Source: DATKCJ01 sp035513275 (lineage in GTDB: Bacteria > Verrucomicrobiota > Verrucomicrobiia > Opitutales > Opitutaceae). Taken from it: a stretch of 31,122 bases of DNA. The DNA is taken from assembly GCA_035513275.1 (NCBI GenBank), contig DATKCJ010000031.1, forward strand, positions 1 to 31,122, read 5' to 3'. The translations under genes were made by a program, and so were the position numbers. This document shows positions 1 to 8,323 of this stretch, one piece after another (positions within the stretch are counted from its first letter, which is position 1; each line of letters starts with the position of its first letter). The notes beneath the pieces are model-generated. The model searched no databases. It was not told the DNA's origin and saw nothing but the letters and a program-made list of their open reading frames with translations.

Positions 1-34
1 TCGACGAGCTGACGCAGCACCATAGGCTGCAAAC

Positions 35-104
35 GGCTCGGCTGTTTGGTAGTCTTTCTTTTCACACCCTGCCTCTTGGCAGGAAAACTTCCGGCAGCCG
101 AGCC
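35..104. repeat. Nested inverted repeat upstream of mreC
   Basis: A perfect 10-bp inverted repeat (GGCTCGGCTG at 35-44, CAGCCGAGCC at 95-104) encloses a second hairpin (CCTGCC at 68-73, GGCAGG at 78-83, followed by AAAA). It could be the terminator of an upstream gene, perhaps mreB, whose 3' end would lie at or before the window edge. No protein can be assigned to the first 245 bases. Confidence 0.5.
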
Positions 105-131
105 ACCTCTTTCCGCCCCATGCTATGGGAC

Positions 132-177
132 GCCTGTGGTCTCTGACCTGCCGACGCGGGTCGGAGACCCGCGCTAC
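132..177. repeat. Dispersed palindromic repeat, family A (copy 1)
   Basis: The segment carries a GTCTCTGACCTGC core followed by a GGGTC/GACCC hairpin and ends GCGCTAC. The same layout (GTAG, then CAGGTCTCTGACCTGC, a short spacer, a second hairpin, CTAC) recurs at 21650, 22519 and 25361, with a more diverged copy at 10131. All copies are intergenic or touch a stop codon. Confidence 0.65.
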
Positions 178-245
178 TTCGCAGTCACTCCACCGCGCCG
201 CAGAGCTTGCCGCACCGCACCGCCGGGTTCTGAATCGCCGCCAAC

Positions 246-1076
246 GTGCCCAAGCTCCGCTTCGACCAGGCCCGCCCTTTTCTCATCCTCGGCATCTTCG
301 TCGGCGGCTGGTTGATCCTGCCGCTGGTCGTGAAGAGCCTGCTGCGCGCGAGTTTCTTCGAGATACAGGCGCCGATGATCGCGGCCGCCTCCTACGTGCG
401 CGACCTGCAGGACTTCTGGTCGATGCGCACGCGCTCGAAGGATGAGATGTTCGAGGCCGGGCGCGACCTCGCCCGCATCAACGCCTCCTACCAGCTCAGC
501 GTTCAGCAACTCGAGACCTTGCGCGCCGAGATCAGCCGCCTGGAGGACGTGCTGCGCCTGCCATCGCGGCCGGAGTTTCGCTTCGAGGTCGCGAGGGTCG
601 CGCAGCGCGATTTCGGCACGTGGTGGCAGCGGCTCGTGATTCGCAAGGGGCGCAACCACGGCATCACGCTCGGCGCGCCCGTCGTGTTCGCCGGCGGCGT
701 CGTCGGTCGCATCAGTGAGGTGCACGCCTACACGTCCGTCGTCGACCTGCTAAGCAGCCCGACGATGCGGCTCAGCGCCACCACCGAGGGCGACACCCGC
801 CCATTCGCCTTCCAAGGCGGACCCAACCCGCCCTTTCACGCGCCGCGCGGCTCCGTCGAGTTCGTGCCACTCGACCTTTTCGCCACTGCCGCCGCACCGC
901 AAAAACTCGTGACCACTGGCCTCGGCGGAGTTTTCCCACCCGGGCTCGTGATTGGAAAAGTCATTCACCTCGAGCCGAGCACCGACGGATTGTTCAAGAC
1001 AGGTTCAGTCGAGATCGATCCGCGGATCAATGACCTCGCCGAAGTTACCGTGCTCATCCCCATCTCGAACGAATAG
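246..1076 (+). CDS. mreC: Rod shape-determining protein MreC
   Basis: This 276-residue protein is a bitopic inner-membrane component of the elongasome, the complex that guides lateral peptidoglycan synthesis. The start is GTG. An N-terminal transmembrane helix lies at about residues 11-30, followed by a heptad-like coiled coil at about 65-105 (SYQLSVQQLETLRAEISRLE) used for dimerisation. The periplasmic MreC beta-barrel domain fills the rest, with GVVGRISEV near residue 155 and a GLGGVFPPGLVIGKV stretch near 225-240. The length is normal for the family. The stop codon is 2 bp before the mreD start and mrdA follows, the standard mreC-mreD-mrdA order. mreB would be expected just upstream, outside the window. 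Assignment rests on family recognition and operon context and is firm. Confidence 0.95.
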   Translation: MPKLRFDQARPFLILGIFVGGWLILPLVVKSLLRASFFEIQAPMIAAASYVRDLQDFWSMRTRSKDEMFEAGRDLARINASYQLSVQQLETLRAEISRLEDVLRLPSRPEFRFEVARVAQRDFGTWWQRLVIRKGRNHGITLGAPVVFAGGVVGRISEVHAYTSVVDLLSSPTMRLSATTEGDTRPFAFQGGPNPPFHAPRGSVEFVPLDLFATAAAPQKLVTTGLGGVFPPGLVIGKVIHLEPSTDGLFKTGSVEIDPRINDLAEVTVLIPISNE

Positions 1077-1078
1077 CA

Positions 1079-1603
1079 ATGGACGCGCGCTGGATCGTTC
1101 CCTTTGCAGCGAACCTCCTCCTTATCGTGATCGCGAGGGAGGCGAACCACTACATCGCGCAGTTCAGCGTCTCGGTGCTCGTCGCCGGCTTGGTGCTTCC
1201 CGTCACTGCGCTGCGGCTCACCACCGGCCCTGGGCTCCTGGCTGTCGTGCTCACGGGCCTCGCCATGGATGCGCTGGGCCCGACGGCGTTTGGATCGAGC
1301 TCGATCATCCTCGCGGCGGGACTGCTCGTGCTCCGTGCGCTCAAGAACCGCCTCCTGCGCGACAGCATGTCGACGCATTTCGCCGTGGCGCTGCTCGCGA
1401 ACCTCGTGCTGTTCGTAGCACAGCCGATTCTATCCGGCTCGATGACTGCCTACGAGGCGCCCACGCCGACGCGCATCTTCGTCGACCTGGTGTTCTCCCA
1501 ACTCCTCCTCACCTGCCTCGCGTGGTGGTTCTTCACGCTGCAAGAACGGGCACTCGTCCTCTGGGGCGTGAATCTCTCCGAAGAAATGCGGCAGGATCAT
1601 TAG
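1079..1603 (+). CDS. mreD: Rod shape-determining protein MreD
   Basis: A 174-residue, very hydrophobic inner-membrane protein with about five predicted membrane segments (around residues 8-22, 30-47, 50-70, 76-88 and 100-115, plus a C-terminal segment near 140-155). MreD is the polytopic partner of MreC in the rod-shape complex. It has little sequence conservation, so the call depends on size, hydropathy, the FVFS-like C-terminal segment (DLVFSQLLLTCLAWW) and position: ATG two bases after the mreC stop and upstream of the PBP2 gene. Translation is probably coupled to mreC. The stop codon TAG abuts the left arm of a long inverted repeat. Confidence 0.9.
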   Translation: MDARWIVPFAANLLLIVIAREANHYIAQFSVSVLVAGLVLPVTALRLTTGPGLLAVVLTGLAMDALGPTAFGSSSIILAAGLLVLRALKNRLLRDSMSTHFAVALLANLVLFVAQPILSGSMTAYEAPTPTRIFVDLVFSQLLLTCLAWWFFTLQERALVLWGVNLSEEMRQDH

Positions 1604-1687
1604 GAGTTTGTCGTCACTGACCACGACGAGGGACCAAACATTCAATGCCCCCTCGCTTCAGCGGGGATCATCGTCCGACAAACTCCT
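1602..1687. repeat. 12-bp inverted repeat after mreD
   Basis: The arms are AGGAGTTTGTCG (1602-1613) and CGACAAACTCCT (1676-1687), perfect over 12 bp, with a CCCC/GGGG mini-hairpin inside. The GTTTGTC termini resemble those of the repeat at 14865-14959, so this may be a related palindromic element. A second, imperfect inverted repeat (AGCAGCCTGT near 1753 against ACAGGCTGCT near 1830) lies just before the mrdA start. mrdA is still probably co-transcribed with mreCD. Confidence 0.6.
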
Positions 1688-1852
1688 GATTCGGCACTTC
1701 GTGCCGGCGAAGGGAGCAGATCCATGTATTCGTTGCAGCGCGCAGCGCTGCTTAAGCAGCCTGTTGTGGACTCGCCCCGCTATCCAAACAATCTCTTCAC
1801 TTCTCATAAGAGTGTTTTGCGAAAGTCCGACAGGCTGCTAGCCTGAACCAAC

Positions 1853-3766
1853 GTGAGCTTCGTCGAGTCGCACAAAAACTATGAGCCGCGGTTGATCGCG
1901 TTCTACTTCGTCTTCGGCGCGGCGCTCGTCGTGCTCGCGTGCGGGCTGGCCTACCGCCAGCTCATCCAGACCGGCATCTTCAGCGAGCGCGAGAAAGTGC
2001 AGAACCAGCGCCGCGTGCTCGTGCCCGGCCCGCGCGGAAACATTTACGACCGCGACGGCCGCGTGCTTGTCGACAACCGGCCGAGGTTCTCCGTCGTGAT
2101 ACACCTCGCCGAGCTTCGCAGCGAGCTGCGCACGGAGCACATCAGGATCGTCCGCAACTACCGCGAGATGGAGAAGTCGATCCGTCCGCGCAGCTCGCAG
2201 CTCGAGGGTATCGCGCGGGTCGCCGTCGCGCAGCGTTACCTCGATCAGGTAAACCAGATTCTCGATCGCACGGAGCGCGTCGACACGAAGGCGCTCGACC
2301 GGCATTTCCGCTACGAGCTTCTGCTTCCCTACATCCTCATCGACGATCTCGCCCCCGACGAATACGCGCGCCTGCTCGAGCAGCTTCCCGTCACCTCGCC
2401 GTTGCAGGTCTACAGCTCGAGCACGCGCCACTACCCGCACGGCTCGCTCGCCGCGCACACGCTCGGCTATGTCGTGGGCAACGACGACCTGCCCGAGGGC
2501 GACCTCGGCGGCGAGGACCTGCGCACGTTCAAGATGCGCGGCACCATCGGCCGCAACGGCATCGAGCGCAGCTTCGACGGGAAACTCCAGGGCGAGACCG
2601 GAGGCACGATCTTCCGCGTCGATCCTGCGGGCTACAAAATCAATCCTCCCCTGTTCCGACAGCTCCCGGTCCAGGGAAACAACATCATCACGAGCCTCGA
2701 CATCGATGTTCAACTCGCCGCCGAGCGCGCGATGACCGGCCAAAAGGGCGCGGTCGTCGTGCTCGAGGTCGCGACCGGCGAGGTGCTCGCGATGGCGAGC
2801 AAGCCCGACTACAACCTCAACGATTTTTCCCCTTCGATCTCGCGCGCCGTGGCCGCGAAAATCGAGGAGGAAGGCGCATGGCTCAACCGCGCCGCGCAGG
2901 GCCTCTACCCGCCCGGCTCCACGTTCAAGCTCATCACGGCGATGGCGGGTCTGCGCGCCGGCACGATCCGGCCCGACTCGCTAACGACCTGCACCGGCTA
3001 CCTCCAGGTCGGCGGCCGTCTCTTTCCGTGCCACAACCGCAACGGCCATGGCGAGGTCGATCTCCGCGGCGCAATTCGCGTGAGCTGCAACGTCTTCTTC
3101 TACGAACATGGCCTCAAGACCGGCGCGGAAAATATCGCGATCGAGGCGCGGCGGTTCGGCCTCGACCACAAGGCGGGCATCGAGCTTCCGTTCGAAACCG
3201 GCGCGATGATCGTGCCCGACGCAGCGTGGAAGAAGCGCAACCGCGACGAGGCATGGTTCCCCGGCGACACAGCGAACTACGCGATCGGCCAGGGCTTCCT
3301 GCGCACGACTCCGCTGCAAGTCGCCGCTGAGATCGCGTCGTTTGCGCGACGTGAGACGCTCACCGTTCCGACAATTCTCCACCAGCCCGGCCGCAGCCCG
3401 ACCGGCGACCAGCCCCGCCAGCCGCTGGATCTGAAGCTCGAGTATTACCAAGCACTCGTCGAAGGCATGGAGCAAGTCGTGCAGATCGGCACCGGCCGGC
3501 TCGCGCGCGTGCCGGGCGTGCGCGTCGCAGGCAAGTCGGGCACCGCGCAAGTGCAGGACCGCGGCACAAATCTCGAGCTCGCATGGTTCGTGGCGTTCGC
3601 CCCGATCGAAAGACCCGAGATCGCAGCCGTCGTGCTCCTCGAGGGCACCGAGCCCGACGGCGACTTCGCCGGCGGCCGAATGGCCGCCCCGGTGATGCAG
3701 GAAGTGCTGCAAGCATATTTCGACAAGAAAGCCCGCGCCACCGAAGCCCGCTTCGTCGCGCAGTAA
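1853..3766 (+). CDS. mrdA: Penicillin-binding protein 2 (elongasome transpeptidase)
   Basis: This 637-residue class B PBP cross-links peptidoglycan during elongation. It starts with GTG. A transmembrane anchor lies at about residues 14-35 and the PBP dimerisation domain follows (about 55-250, with RGNIYDRDGR at 61-70). The transpeptidase domain has all three active-site motifs: S356-T-F-K359, S411-C-N413 and K561-S-G-T564. The length matches PBP2 (about 600-650). It lies about 250 bp downstream of mreD. rodA, the partner SEDS glycosyltransferase often found next, is not present in the window. The N-terminal HKNYEPRL and the mre context favour PBP2 over the division enzyme PBP3. Confidence 0.95.
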   Translation: MSFVESHKNYEPRLIAFYFVFGAALVVLACGLAYRQLIQTGIFSEREKVQNQRRVLVPGPRGNIYDRDGRVLVDNRPRFSVVIHLAELRSELRTEHIRIVRNYREMEKSIRPRSSQLEGIARVAVAQRYLDQVNQILDRTERVDTKALDRHFRYELLLPYILIDDLAPDEYARLLEQLPVTSPLQVYSSSTRHYPHGSLAAHTLGYVVGNDDLPEGDLGGEDLRTFKMRGTIGRNGIERSFDGKLQGETGGTIFRVDPAGYKINPPLFRQLPVQGNNIITSLDIDVQLAAERAMTGQKGAVVVLEVATGEVLAMASKPDYNLNDFSPSISRAVAAKIEEEGAWLNRAAQGLYPPGSTFKLITAMAGLRAGTIRPDSLTTCTGYLQVGGRLFPCHNRNGHGEVDLRGAIRVSCNVFFYEHGLKTGAENIAIEARRFGLDHKAGIELPFETGAMIVPDAAWKKRNRDEAWFPGDTANYAIGQGFLRTTPLQVAAEIASFARRETLTVPTILHQPGRSPTGDQPRQPLDLKLEYYQALVEGMEQVVQIGTGRLARVPGVRVAGKSGTAQVQDRGTNLELAWFVAFAPIERPEIAAVVLLEGTEPDGDFAGGRMAAPVMQEVLQAYFDKKARATEARFVAQ

Positions 3767-4142
3767 TTCTTGTCTTGATGTAGCCCCGTGCGTAAGCGCA
3801 GGGACTGAAGCGAAATCGCTCCGAGGTAGCGCGCCCATCTCCGAGGGGCGCGTGCTGATCGCGCGCCTGTTGGTCGCGGCATAAAGCCGCTCCTACATCC
3901 GGAGAGCAGAGCACTTCCTAAACTGTAGGAGCGGCTTTACGCCGCGACTCCGGCATTCTTCGCGCCTCTCGGCTTGCCCTTCGAAGCTGCTGCAGCGAAG
4001 GAGGGGCGCGAAGCACGCTACCTCGCGGGCGTCGCGCTCCTTCGCACGCGAAGCCAGACAACGTCCGAGCCAGGAATCTGCACCGTTGCCGGACCCAAGC
4101 TGTTGTGTTCAATTCACCTCGGCAAACCTGCGAAATAACGCA
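3767..4142. repeat. Gene-free spacer with family B palindromes
   Basis: No gene is supported here. The clearest structures are two inverted copies of a GTAGGAGCGGCTTT(A)-GCCGCGAC unit, at 3873-3896 (reverse) and 3925-3948 (forward), 28 bp apart. Further GC-rich hairpins lie at about 3782-3860. A short CTGCG/CGCAG hairpin (4129-4143) directly precedes the integron-type GTTAGGC junction. Family B recurs with a different internal sequence at 13029-13097 and 22360-22508. Confidence 0.6.
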
Positions 4143-4143
4143 G

Positions 4144-4644
4144 TTAGGCCGAATAACACTGTTATGCAGAGCCTTCAGCGACTTCTTGCAGATCACGATT
4201 TTTCCCCCAAGACGAAGCGCAAGGTCTACTGGGGAATTGGATTGCTGACGGTTCTTGGCATCGCCGCGGCATTCCTGCTCCCAAGAGGTTTCCCGTTTGC
4301 GAAGCAGGGCCTCATCCTGGGGCCGACTGCCGCGCTACTCTATCTCTTCGTGCGCGGTCCGTCCGTTTTCCTGTGCATGTTTGCGATTTTGATTCCGCTC
4401 GTCCTACAGCGCGAAGGATCAATCCGGGACGACCAGAATTGGATCATCTTCGCTTCTGCCGGATGTGGTCTCCTTCTTGCAGCGTGGGCGAATTGGGAGA
4501 AGATTGACGCATACTTCGCCAGAACACGTGAGCGCGAATGGAATGAAAAAAAACGCGAGGCAAGGAAACGGAAAAAGAGAGCATAACCAGTCGCCCCAGA
4601 CAACTCCGCGGGGCTGCGCCCCGCGTCGTGTCTGAGCTCAAACG
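4144..4644 (+). mobile_element. Integron-type gene cassette
   Basis: The segment has the anatomy of a mobile integron cassette: a G^TTAGGC junction (4143-4149), a 14-bp leader, one ORF whose stop codon lies inside the attC site, and a full attC ending in CG^TTGGGC (4643-4650). The total length, about 501 bp, is typical. No intI integrase is recognisable in the window and no classical attI precedes it. The cassette was therefore either inserted at a secondary site or is the relic of an array that has lost its platform. Sequence beyond the second junction looks like the beginning of another cassette. Confidence 0.75.
4164..4586 (+). CDS. Cassette-borne membrane protein of unknown function
   Basis: A 140-residue protein not assignable to a known family. 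It has three hydrophobic segments, at about residues 24-41 (WGIGLLTVLGIAAAFLL), 50-83 (two short helices or one hairpin) and 92-108, followed by a very basic tail ending EKKREARKRKKRA. I chose ATG 4164 because an upstream in-frame extension to 4086 would cross the GTTAGGC cassette boundary. Leaders this short are normal in cassettes. The stop TAA is part of the attC R'' box, also typical. Base composition is visibly less GC-rich than the flanking chromosome. Cassette genes of this kind are commonly small membrane proteins without known function. Confidence 0.75.
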   Translation: MQSLQRLLADHDFSPKTKRKVYWGIGLLTVLGIAAAFLLPRGFPFAKQGLILGPTAALLYLFVRGPSVFLCMFAILIPLVLQREGSIRDDQNWIIFASAGCGLLLAAWANWEKIDAYFARTREREWNEKKREARKRKKRA

Positions 4645-4651
4645 TTGGGCT
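4581..4651 (+). repeat. attC recombination site
   Basis: This is a palindromic site of about 70 bp. GCATAAC (4581-4587) corresponds to R'' and GTTGGGC (4644-4650) to R', which matches the GTTRRRY consensus. Between them CAGACA (4598-4603 region) pairs with TGTCTG (4629-4634), and CGCGGGG (4607-4613) pairs with CCCCGCG (4619-4625) around a short loop. The run TGAGCTCAAACGTTGGGC is very close to the right half of known attC sites. R'' has one mismatch to the RYYYAAC consensus. Folding of the bottom strand with extrahelical bases would confirm it. Confidence 0.8.
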
Positions 4652-4657
4652 AAAGTC

Positions 4658-4765
4658 ATGATCCGTCTACCCACGTGGCTATACGTCGTGTTGATACCGG
4701 TGATGTTTTTCGGAGGCGGGGAAAATGGGGTCGTAAGGTCTACAATTCCTCGCCCATTCTCTAAA
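4658..4765 (+). pseudogene. Probable truncated start of a second cassette gene
   Basis: ATG 4658 lies 13 bp after the attC cleavage point, just where a downstream cassette gene would begin. It reads MIRLPTWLYVVLIPVMFFGG, a membrane-like N-terminus. After about residue 24 the reading becomes unconvincing, and the frame runs antiparallel into the 3' end of the transglutaminase gene. No second attC is seen. I read this as a cassette cut off by a deletion, but a random ORF cannot be excluded. The end coordinate is approximate. Confidence 0.35.
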
Positions 4766-4769
4766 CGTC

Positions 4770-7010
4770 TCACGACTTCCCTCTTTTTTGGCTCCCCGCC
4801 TCCCGCACCAGCCGTCGGGCACGCTTGAACAGTTCAACCGGGTAACTCGTCAGCCGCACGGGGCCGAAGCGCAGGCGTTGCAGCTCCGCAGTGACATCGG
4901 GCTCCGAGCCGAGCGCGCCTGAGTTTCGCAGTCGCCCGAGCCACACGCCCGCCCGCGCGCGGATTGGGTCGGCCTCGCGCGTGATGCTCAGCTTCGCCCA
5001 CCAGCGGCGGCGCGTCCGCCACGCGCCGATCACGAGGATCGCCGCGGCGATCACGATGAGTGCCGTGCGCACGATTCGCTGCCACTCCCACGGACGACGC
5101 AGCCACGCCTCGATTCGCTCCATCAAAATCACGGCGACGCTCAGGAGACGCGCGCCCGACTCGCGCGTCATCGTCTTCACCGCGTCGGCCACTTCGGATT
5201 GCTGTCGCTCGTCGAAGTTGACGATGCGCCGATACCAGAGCACGCGCAGGCTGTCCATGTAGGCGCGCCAGCTCCGGTCCCTCATGCGAAACGTGCCGGC
5301 GGTGCTCTCCTCGGTCGCGCCGGCACCCGCAGCGCCCGGCGTCGGGTCCACACGCACCCAATCTGTGCCGTCGTGAATCTCGACCCATGCATGCGCGTCG
5401 GAATTGCGGATCATGAAGTAGCCCTCGAAGTCGTTCCACGTGCCGCCCGCGAAACCTGTGACAACTCGCGCGCGATGGCCTGCGGATCGCGCAAGCAATG
5501 TGAAGGCGCCAGCGAAATACTCGCAGTGCCCCGGCGACGTTGACTCGATCCACTTCACCACCGGGTCGCCCCGACCTGGCGGGAGCGCCGACGAGAGCGA
5601 GTAGGCATGCCGCGACGCGAGGTGCGCGAGCGCGAGTTGCGAGAACTCCGCGGCAGACACTTCACGACCACCGGTGATTTCGGAAACGACCCGCCCGAGC
5701 TTTGCGAGATCCTCTTCGCTCAACGCGAGGTGAAGCAACGTGGCCGGGTAACCGATGAACTCGCTCTTTCGTCCCGGTGGCGGCGCCTGTGCCTGCAGTC
5801 TGCCGAGATCGGGGTCCGCTATCCGACCGCCGAACTCCATACCGTCCACACGGTAGGCGAACATCTTTTGCGGCTCGAGCCCGAGCGCCACGACGTTTGC
5901 CGGCTTGTTATGGAAGAGCTGTGCGCCCTCGCGCAGCCGAATCACGGAGAACTGTCCGCCGAGCGGCAGGTAGCGGCTGATGCCCGGCTCGAGGTAGAAC
6001 GTCCATTGCGTGCTCGCGTCGTCGAACGGCAGCGAGCCTGGCACACTGAAGACGCCGCGCTCGGTCGGTTTATCGCCATGGCGCGCACCGGGCGAAACAC
6101 GGAAACGCCCGTTCTCGTAGGCGTCGAGCACGACCATCCGCCAGTAGGGATTCGCGGGCACTGCGTCGGGATCGCTCGTTTCAACGCGCAGCGCAGTCGA
6201 GTTGTCCTGCTTGATGTCGGTCACGTCGCCAAATGAAACCGAATCGGTGAAACCGCTCAGCGAACGCTTGTTTCGCAGGCCCATGAATCCGAGCGACGAG
6301 CCGATCTCGAAGCGCGGAATCGCAAGGAACAACAGCGATGTGATCAGGATCGCCGAGAAAAAGAGGCCTGCCGCCATCCCGATAAAACGCCAGTCCGCGA
6401 GCGCCAGCGCGCGGGAGAGCACGCCGCCCCACGGCGCGCGCGTCCAGTTCTCTTCAATAGCCTCACCGGTTCCGTGCGCGACGGGCGGCTGTCCCCCAAC
6501 CGCGCGATCGCAAAGCGTGATGAGCAAAAGAAACCCGAGTCCGAGCGCCGTGAAAACAAGTATGAGCACCGCAAAACCGAGCGAGACCGTGAGCACTCCC
6601 GCCATGACCGCAAGGAAGAGACACAGCACGAGGAGCTGTAGGTCGTCGCGCTTCGCGCGTGGCGACACCGCACGGAGAGTAATCAGCATCACATTCAGCC
6701 GCAGGAACGCCTCGAGGATCGAGCCGTTCAACGCGTAGTCAGCCACGACTCCGGTCAGCAGCGCGGGAAAGCCGAGCTTCCACACCCACGCGGGCGCGCG
6801 CAGCACGAGATCAGGCCGGACGCCCGCGCCAGCCACGAGCGCGACCGCAGGAAACAGGATGAGTCCGCCGGGCAGCTCGAAGAACCAAACCGCCGAGAGA
6901 CTCGTCAACGCGATGAGCGCGCCGAGGAGCCACTTCAGCCGCAGCAAATCATCCCGGCTAAGCTCGGGCCGCGATCGGGAGGCCGTGCGCATGTTGGTGG
7001 CGGAGTTCAT
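4770..7010 (-). CDS. TgpA-like membrane transglutaminase family protein
   Basis: A 746-residue protein of the DUF3488 (TgpA N-terminal) plus transglutaminase-like family. Residues about 25-235 contain six to seven membrane helices. A large extracytoplasmic region follows, with the transglutaminase core at about 455-560. The presumed catalytic triad is C496 (SPGHCEYFAG), H540 (SDAHAWVE) and D555 (VDPTPG). Another transmembrane helix lies near 645-665, with a cytoplasmic basic tail containing conserved RxRxGVWLxRL-like residues. It is the last gene of a moxR-DUF58-transglutaminase operon, a widespread arrangement. The substrate is unknown, and homologues have been linked to envelope integrity. 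The start ATG is 102 bp after the DUF58 stop. Confidence 0.92.
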   Translation of the reverse strand: MNSATNMRTASRSRPELSRDDLLRLKWLLGALIALTSLSAVWFFELPGGLILFPAVALVAGAGVRPDLVLRAPAWVWKLGFPALLTGVVADYALNGSILEAFLRLNVMLITLRAVSPRAKRDDLQLLVLCLFLAVMAGVLTVSLGFAVLILVFTALGLGFLLLITLCDRAVGGQPPVAHGTGEAIEENWTRAPWGGVLSRALALADWRFIGMAAGLFFSAILITSLLFLAIPRFEIGSSLGFMGLRNKRSLSGFTDSVSFGDVTDIKQDNSTALRVETSDPDAVPANPYWRMVVLDAYENGRFRVSPGARHGDKPTERGVFSVPGSLPFDDASTQWTFYLEPGISRYLPLGGQFSVIRLREGAQLFHNKPANVVALGLEPQKMFAYRVDGMEFGGRIADPDLGRLQAQAPPPGRKSEFIGYPATLLHLALSEEDLAKLGRVVSEITGGREVSAAEFSQLALAHLASRHAYSLSSALPPGRGDPVVKWIESTSPGHCEYFAGAFTLLARSAGHRARVVTGFAGGTWNDFEGYFMIRNSDAHAWVEIHDGTDWVRVDPTPGAAGAGATEESTAGTFRMRDRSWRAYMDSLRVLWYRRIVNFDERQQSEVADAVKTMTRESGARLLSVAVILMERIEAWLRRPWEWQRIVRTALIVIAAAILVIGAWRTRRRWWAKLSITREADPIRARAGVWLGRLRNSGALGSEPDVTAELQRLRFGPVRLTSYPVELFKRARRLVREAGSQKRGKS

Positions 7011-7130
7011 TGAACAACTTCGTAGCTGCCGAGGTAACGAGGCAGGAATTGGGCGCTCACCGTTCTCTCCGCCTCCTTACGTCGGCGGCTACATCCGACT
7101 GCATGGATACGGCTAAGCTCGGGCCGCGAT
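6957..7130. repeat. 20-bp direct repeat at the DUF58/transglutaminase junction
   Basis: GGCTAAGCTCGGGCCGCGAT occurs at 6957-6976, inside the 5' end of the transglutaminase gene, and again at 7111-7130, overlapping the last codons and stop of the DUF58 gene. The offset is 154 bp. The two copies are read in different frames, as SRPELS in one gene and IAARA-stop in the other, so protein conservation does not explain the identity. It suggests a local duplication or rearrangement at the gene boundary. Confidence 0.75.
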
Positions 7131-8318
7131 TTCGCCGCCAAGACGTGCAAGCGCTCCTCCTTCCCCTTCGGGTTCGATTGTGATGGTCGCCGCGGGCCGT
7201 GCCCCGACGGCACGACCTTTGCGTTCGCCGGGCTCGAGTGTCGCGAGCCGGTCCAGGAAACTCTCGAGATCCGCGAGGCCGCGCACCGGCGTCTCGTCCT
7301 CGTCGTTCAAGGCGACTCCTGCCAAGCGCTGGTCGCGAAACAAATCCTCGGCGAGCGTCGCGGCAAGCGAGCACGCGCGCTCGAACTGCTCGGGCCGCGT
7401 CCACGCGCCTGTCGTTGCGTCGAGGCGCAGAAAGAAAGTCGCGGTCGACTCCGCTGCGTTCTGCCGCACGAGGAGCCGGCCAAGACGTGCGCTTGCCTTC
7501 CAGTGGATGTGACGATGCGAGTCGCCTGCGCGATAGCGCCGCAGGTTGTGCAAATCGGATCCGTCGCCCGCGCGCGGAACCTCGATCGACGCGGGACGCT
7601 TCGACGCGGCTGCCGCGCCGACGAGTTCGTAGTCCACGCGGGCCGGCCACACTCGCACTTCGCGACGCAGGCCGGCAGCGAACGTCTTGCGCGCGAAACC
7701 AAACGGGAAACGCGAAACCGCGCCGGTGAGTTCGACGCGCTCGATGCCGCGGCGCGCGGGCTTGAACGGCCACTCGGCGCGCGCCTCGCCACCGGGATCG
7801 AGCCGGCCGGGTAGCGGGAGCAAGCCCTCCAGGCCGGAGCGCAGGGCCGCCGTTTGAAACCAGATCGCGTGGGTCGGCAGCACGCGCTTGTCGTTGCGCA
7901 CCTCGATCGTCGCCATGCTCTCCTCGCCCGCGCGCAGCGGCGGCTTCACGATGAGGCGCCACGAGACGCGTCGGAAATTCAGGAAGTCGAGCAAGCCGTG
8001 CAACAGAAGGCACGAGAGCAGAAGCGAGAGCGTGATGAACAGGATGTTGCTCGCCGTGTTGTAGGCGGCGATCGCGATCGCAACCGCCAGAGCGAGCAGA
8101 AGCGTGCCCGCGGCAGTCGGCAGATTTCGCGCGCCGCGGTGCGGCAGAATCATGTTCCAAAGAATCGTCGCCCATGAAAACGGCCGCGGAATCCCGCGGC
8201 GGCGAAACGGACCCTGCCACTCCGTGGCGCCGTCGCCGCCGGCGCGCGCATCGGCCGATCCGCGCGCAGGAGCCCCCGGCAAGGTCGGGGCTGTCGCCAT
8301 CTGCACCGCTTCGGCCAT
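7113..8318 (-). CDS. DUF58 domain-containing protein
   Basis: A 401-residue membrane-anchored protein. After a Pro/Ala-rich N-terminus it has two close transmembrane helices at about residues 68-110. A beta-rich region follows (about 130-230), then the DUF58 signature at about 250-285 (DLHNLRRYRAGDSHRHIHWK), and a C-terminal vWA-like part. DUF58 proteins are encoded with MoxR ATPases and are thought to act as vWA-type partners. The start ATG (8318) is only 5 bp beyond the moxR stop, so the genes are almost certainly co-transcribed and coupled. An alternative start lies six codons further in (MATAPTLPG). The frame stays open upstream through moxR, but that extension overlaps a clear gene and is not used. 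Confidence 0.9.
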   Translation of the reverse strand: MAEAVQMATAPTLPGAPARGSADARAGGDGATEWQGPFRRRGIPRPFSWATILWNMILPHRGARNLPTAAGTLLLALAVAIAIAAYNTASNILFITLSLLLSCLLLHGLLDFLNFRRVSWRLIVKPPLRAGEESMATIEVRNDKRVLPTHAIWFQTAALRSGLEGLLPLPGRLDPGGEARAEWPFKPARRGIERVELTGAVSRFPFGFARKTFAAGLRREVRVWPARVDYELVGAAAASKRPASIEVPRAGDGSDLHNLRRYRAGDSHRHIHWKASARLGRLLVRQNAAESTATFFLRLDATTGAWTRPEQFERACSLAATLAEDLFRDQRLAGVALNDEDETPVRGLADLESFLDRLATLEPGERKGRAVGARPAATITIEPEGEGGALARLGGEIAARA

Positions 8319-8323
8319 CGCGC

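Noticed and set aside
1939..3330. A 463-codon frame overlapping mrdA on the same strand
   Set aside because: It is an Arg/Pro/Ala-rich shadow of the PBP2 gene, which has all transpeptidase motifs in its own frame.
4021..4142. A second attC or an attI site before the cassette
   Set aside because: CCAGACAACGTCCG near 4054 resembles part of an attC, but no RYYYAAC box pairs with GTTAGGC and the adjacent sequence does not match attI.
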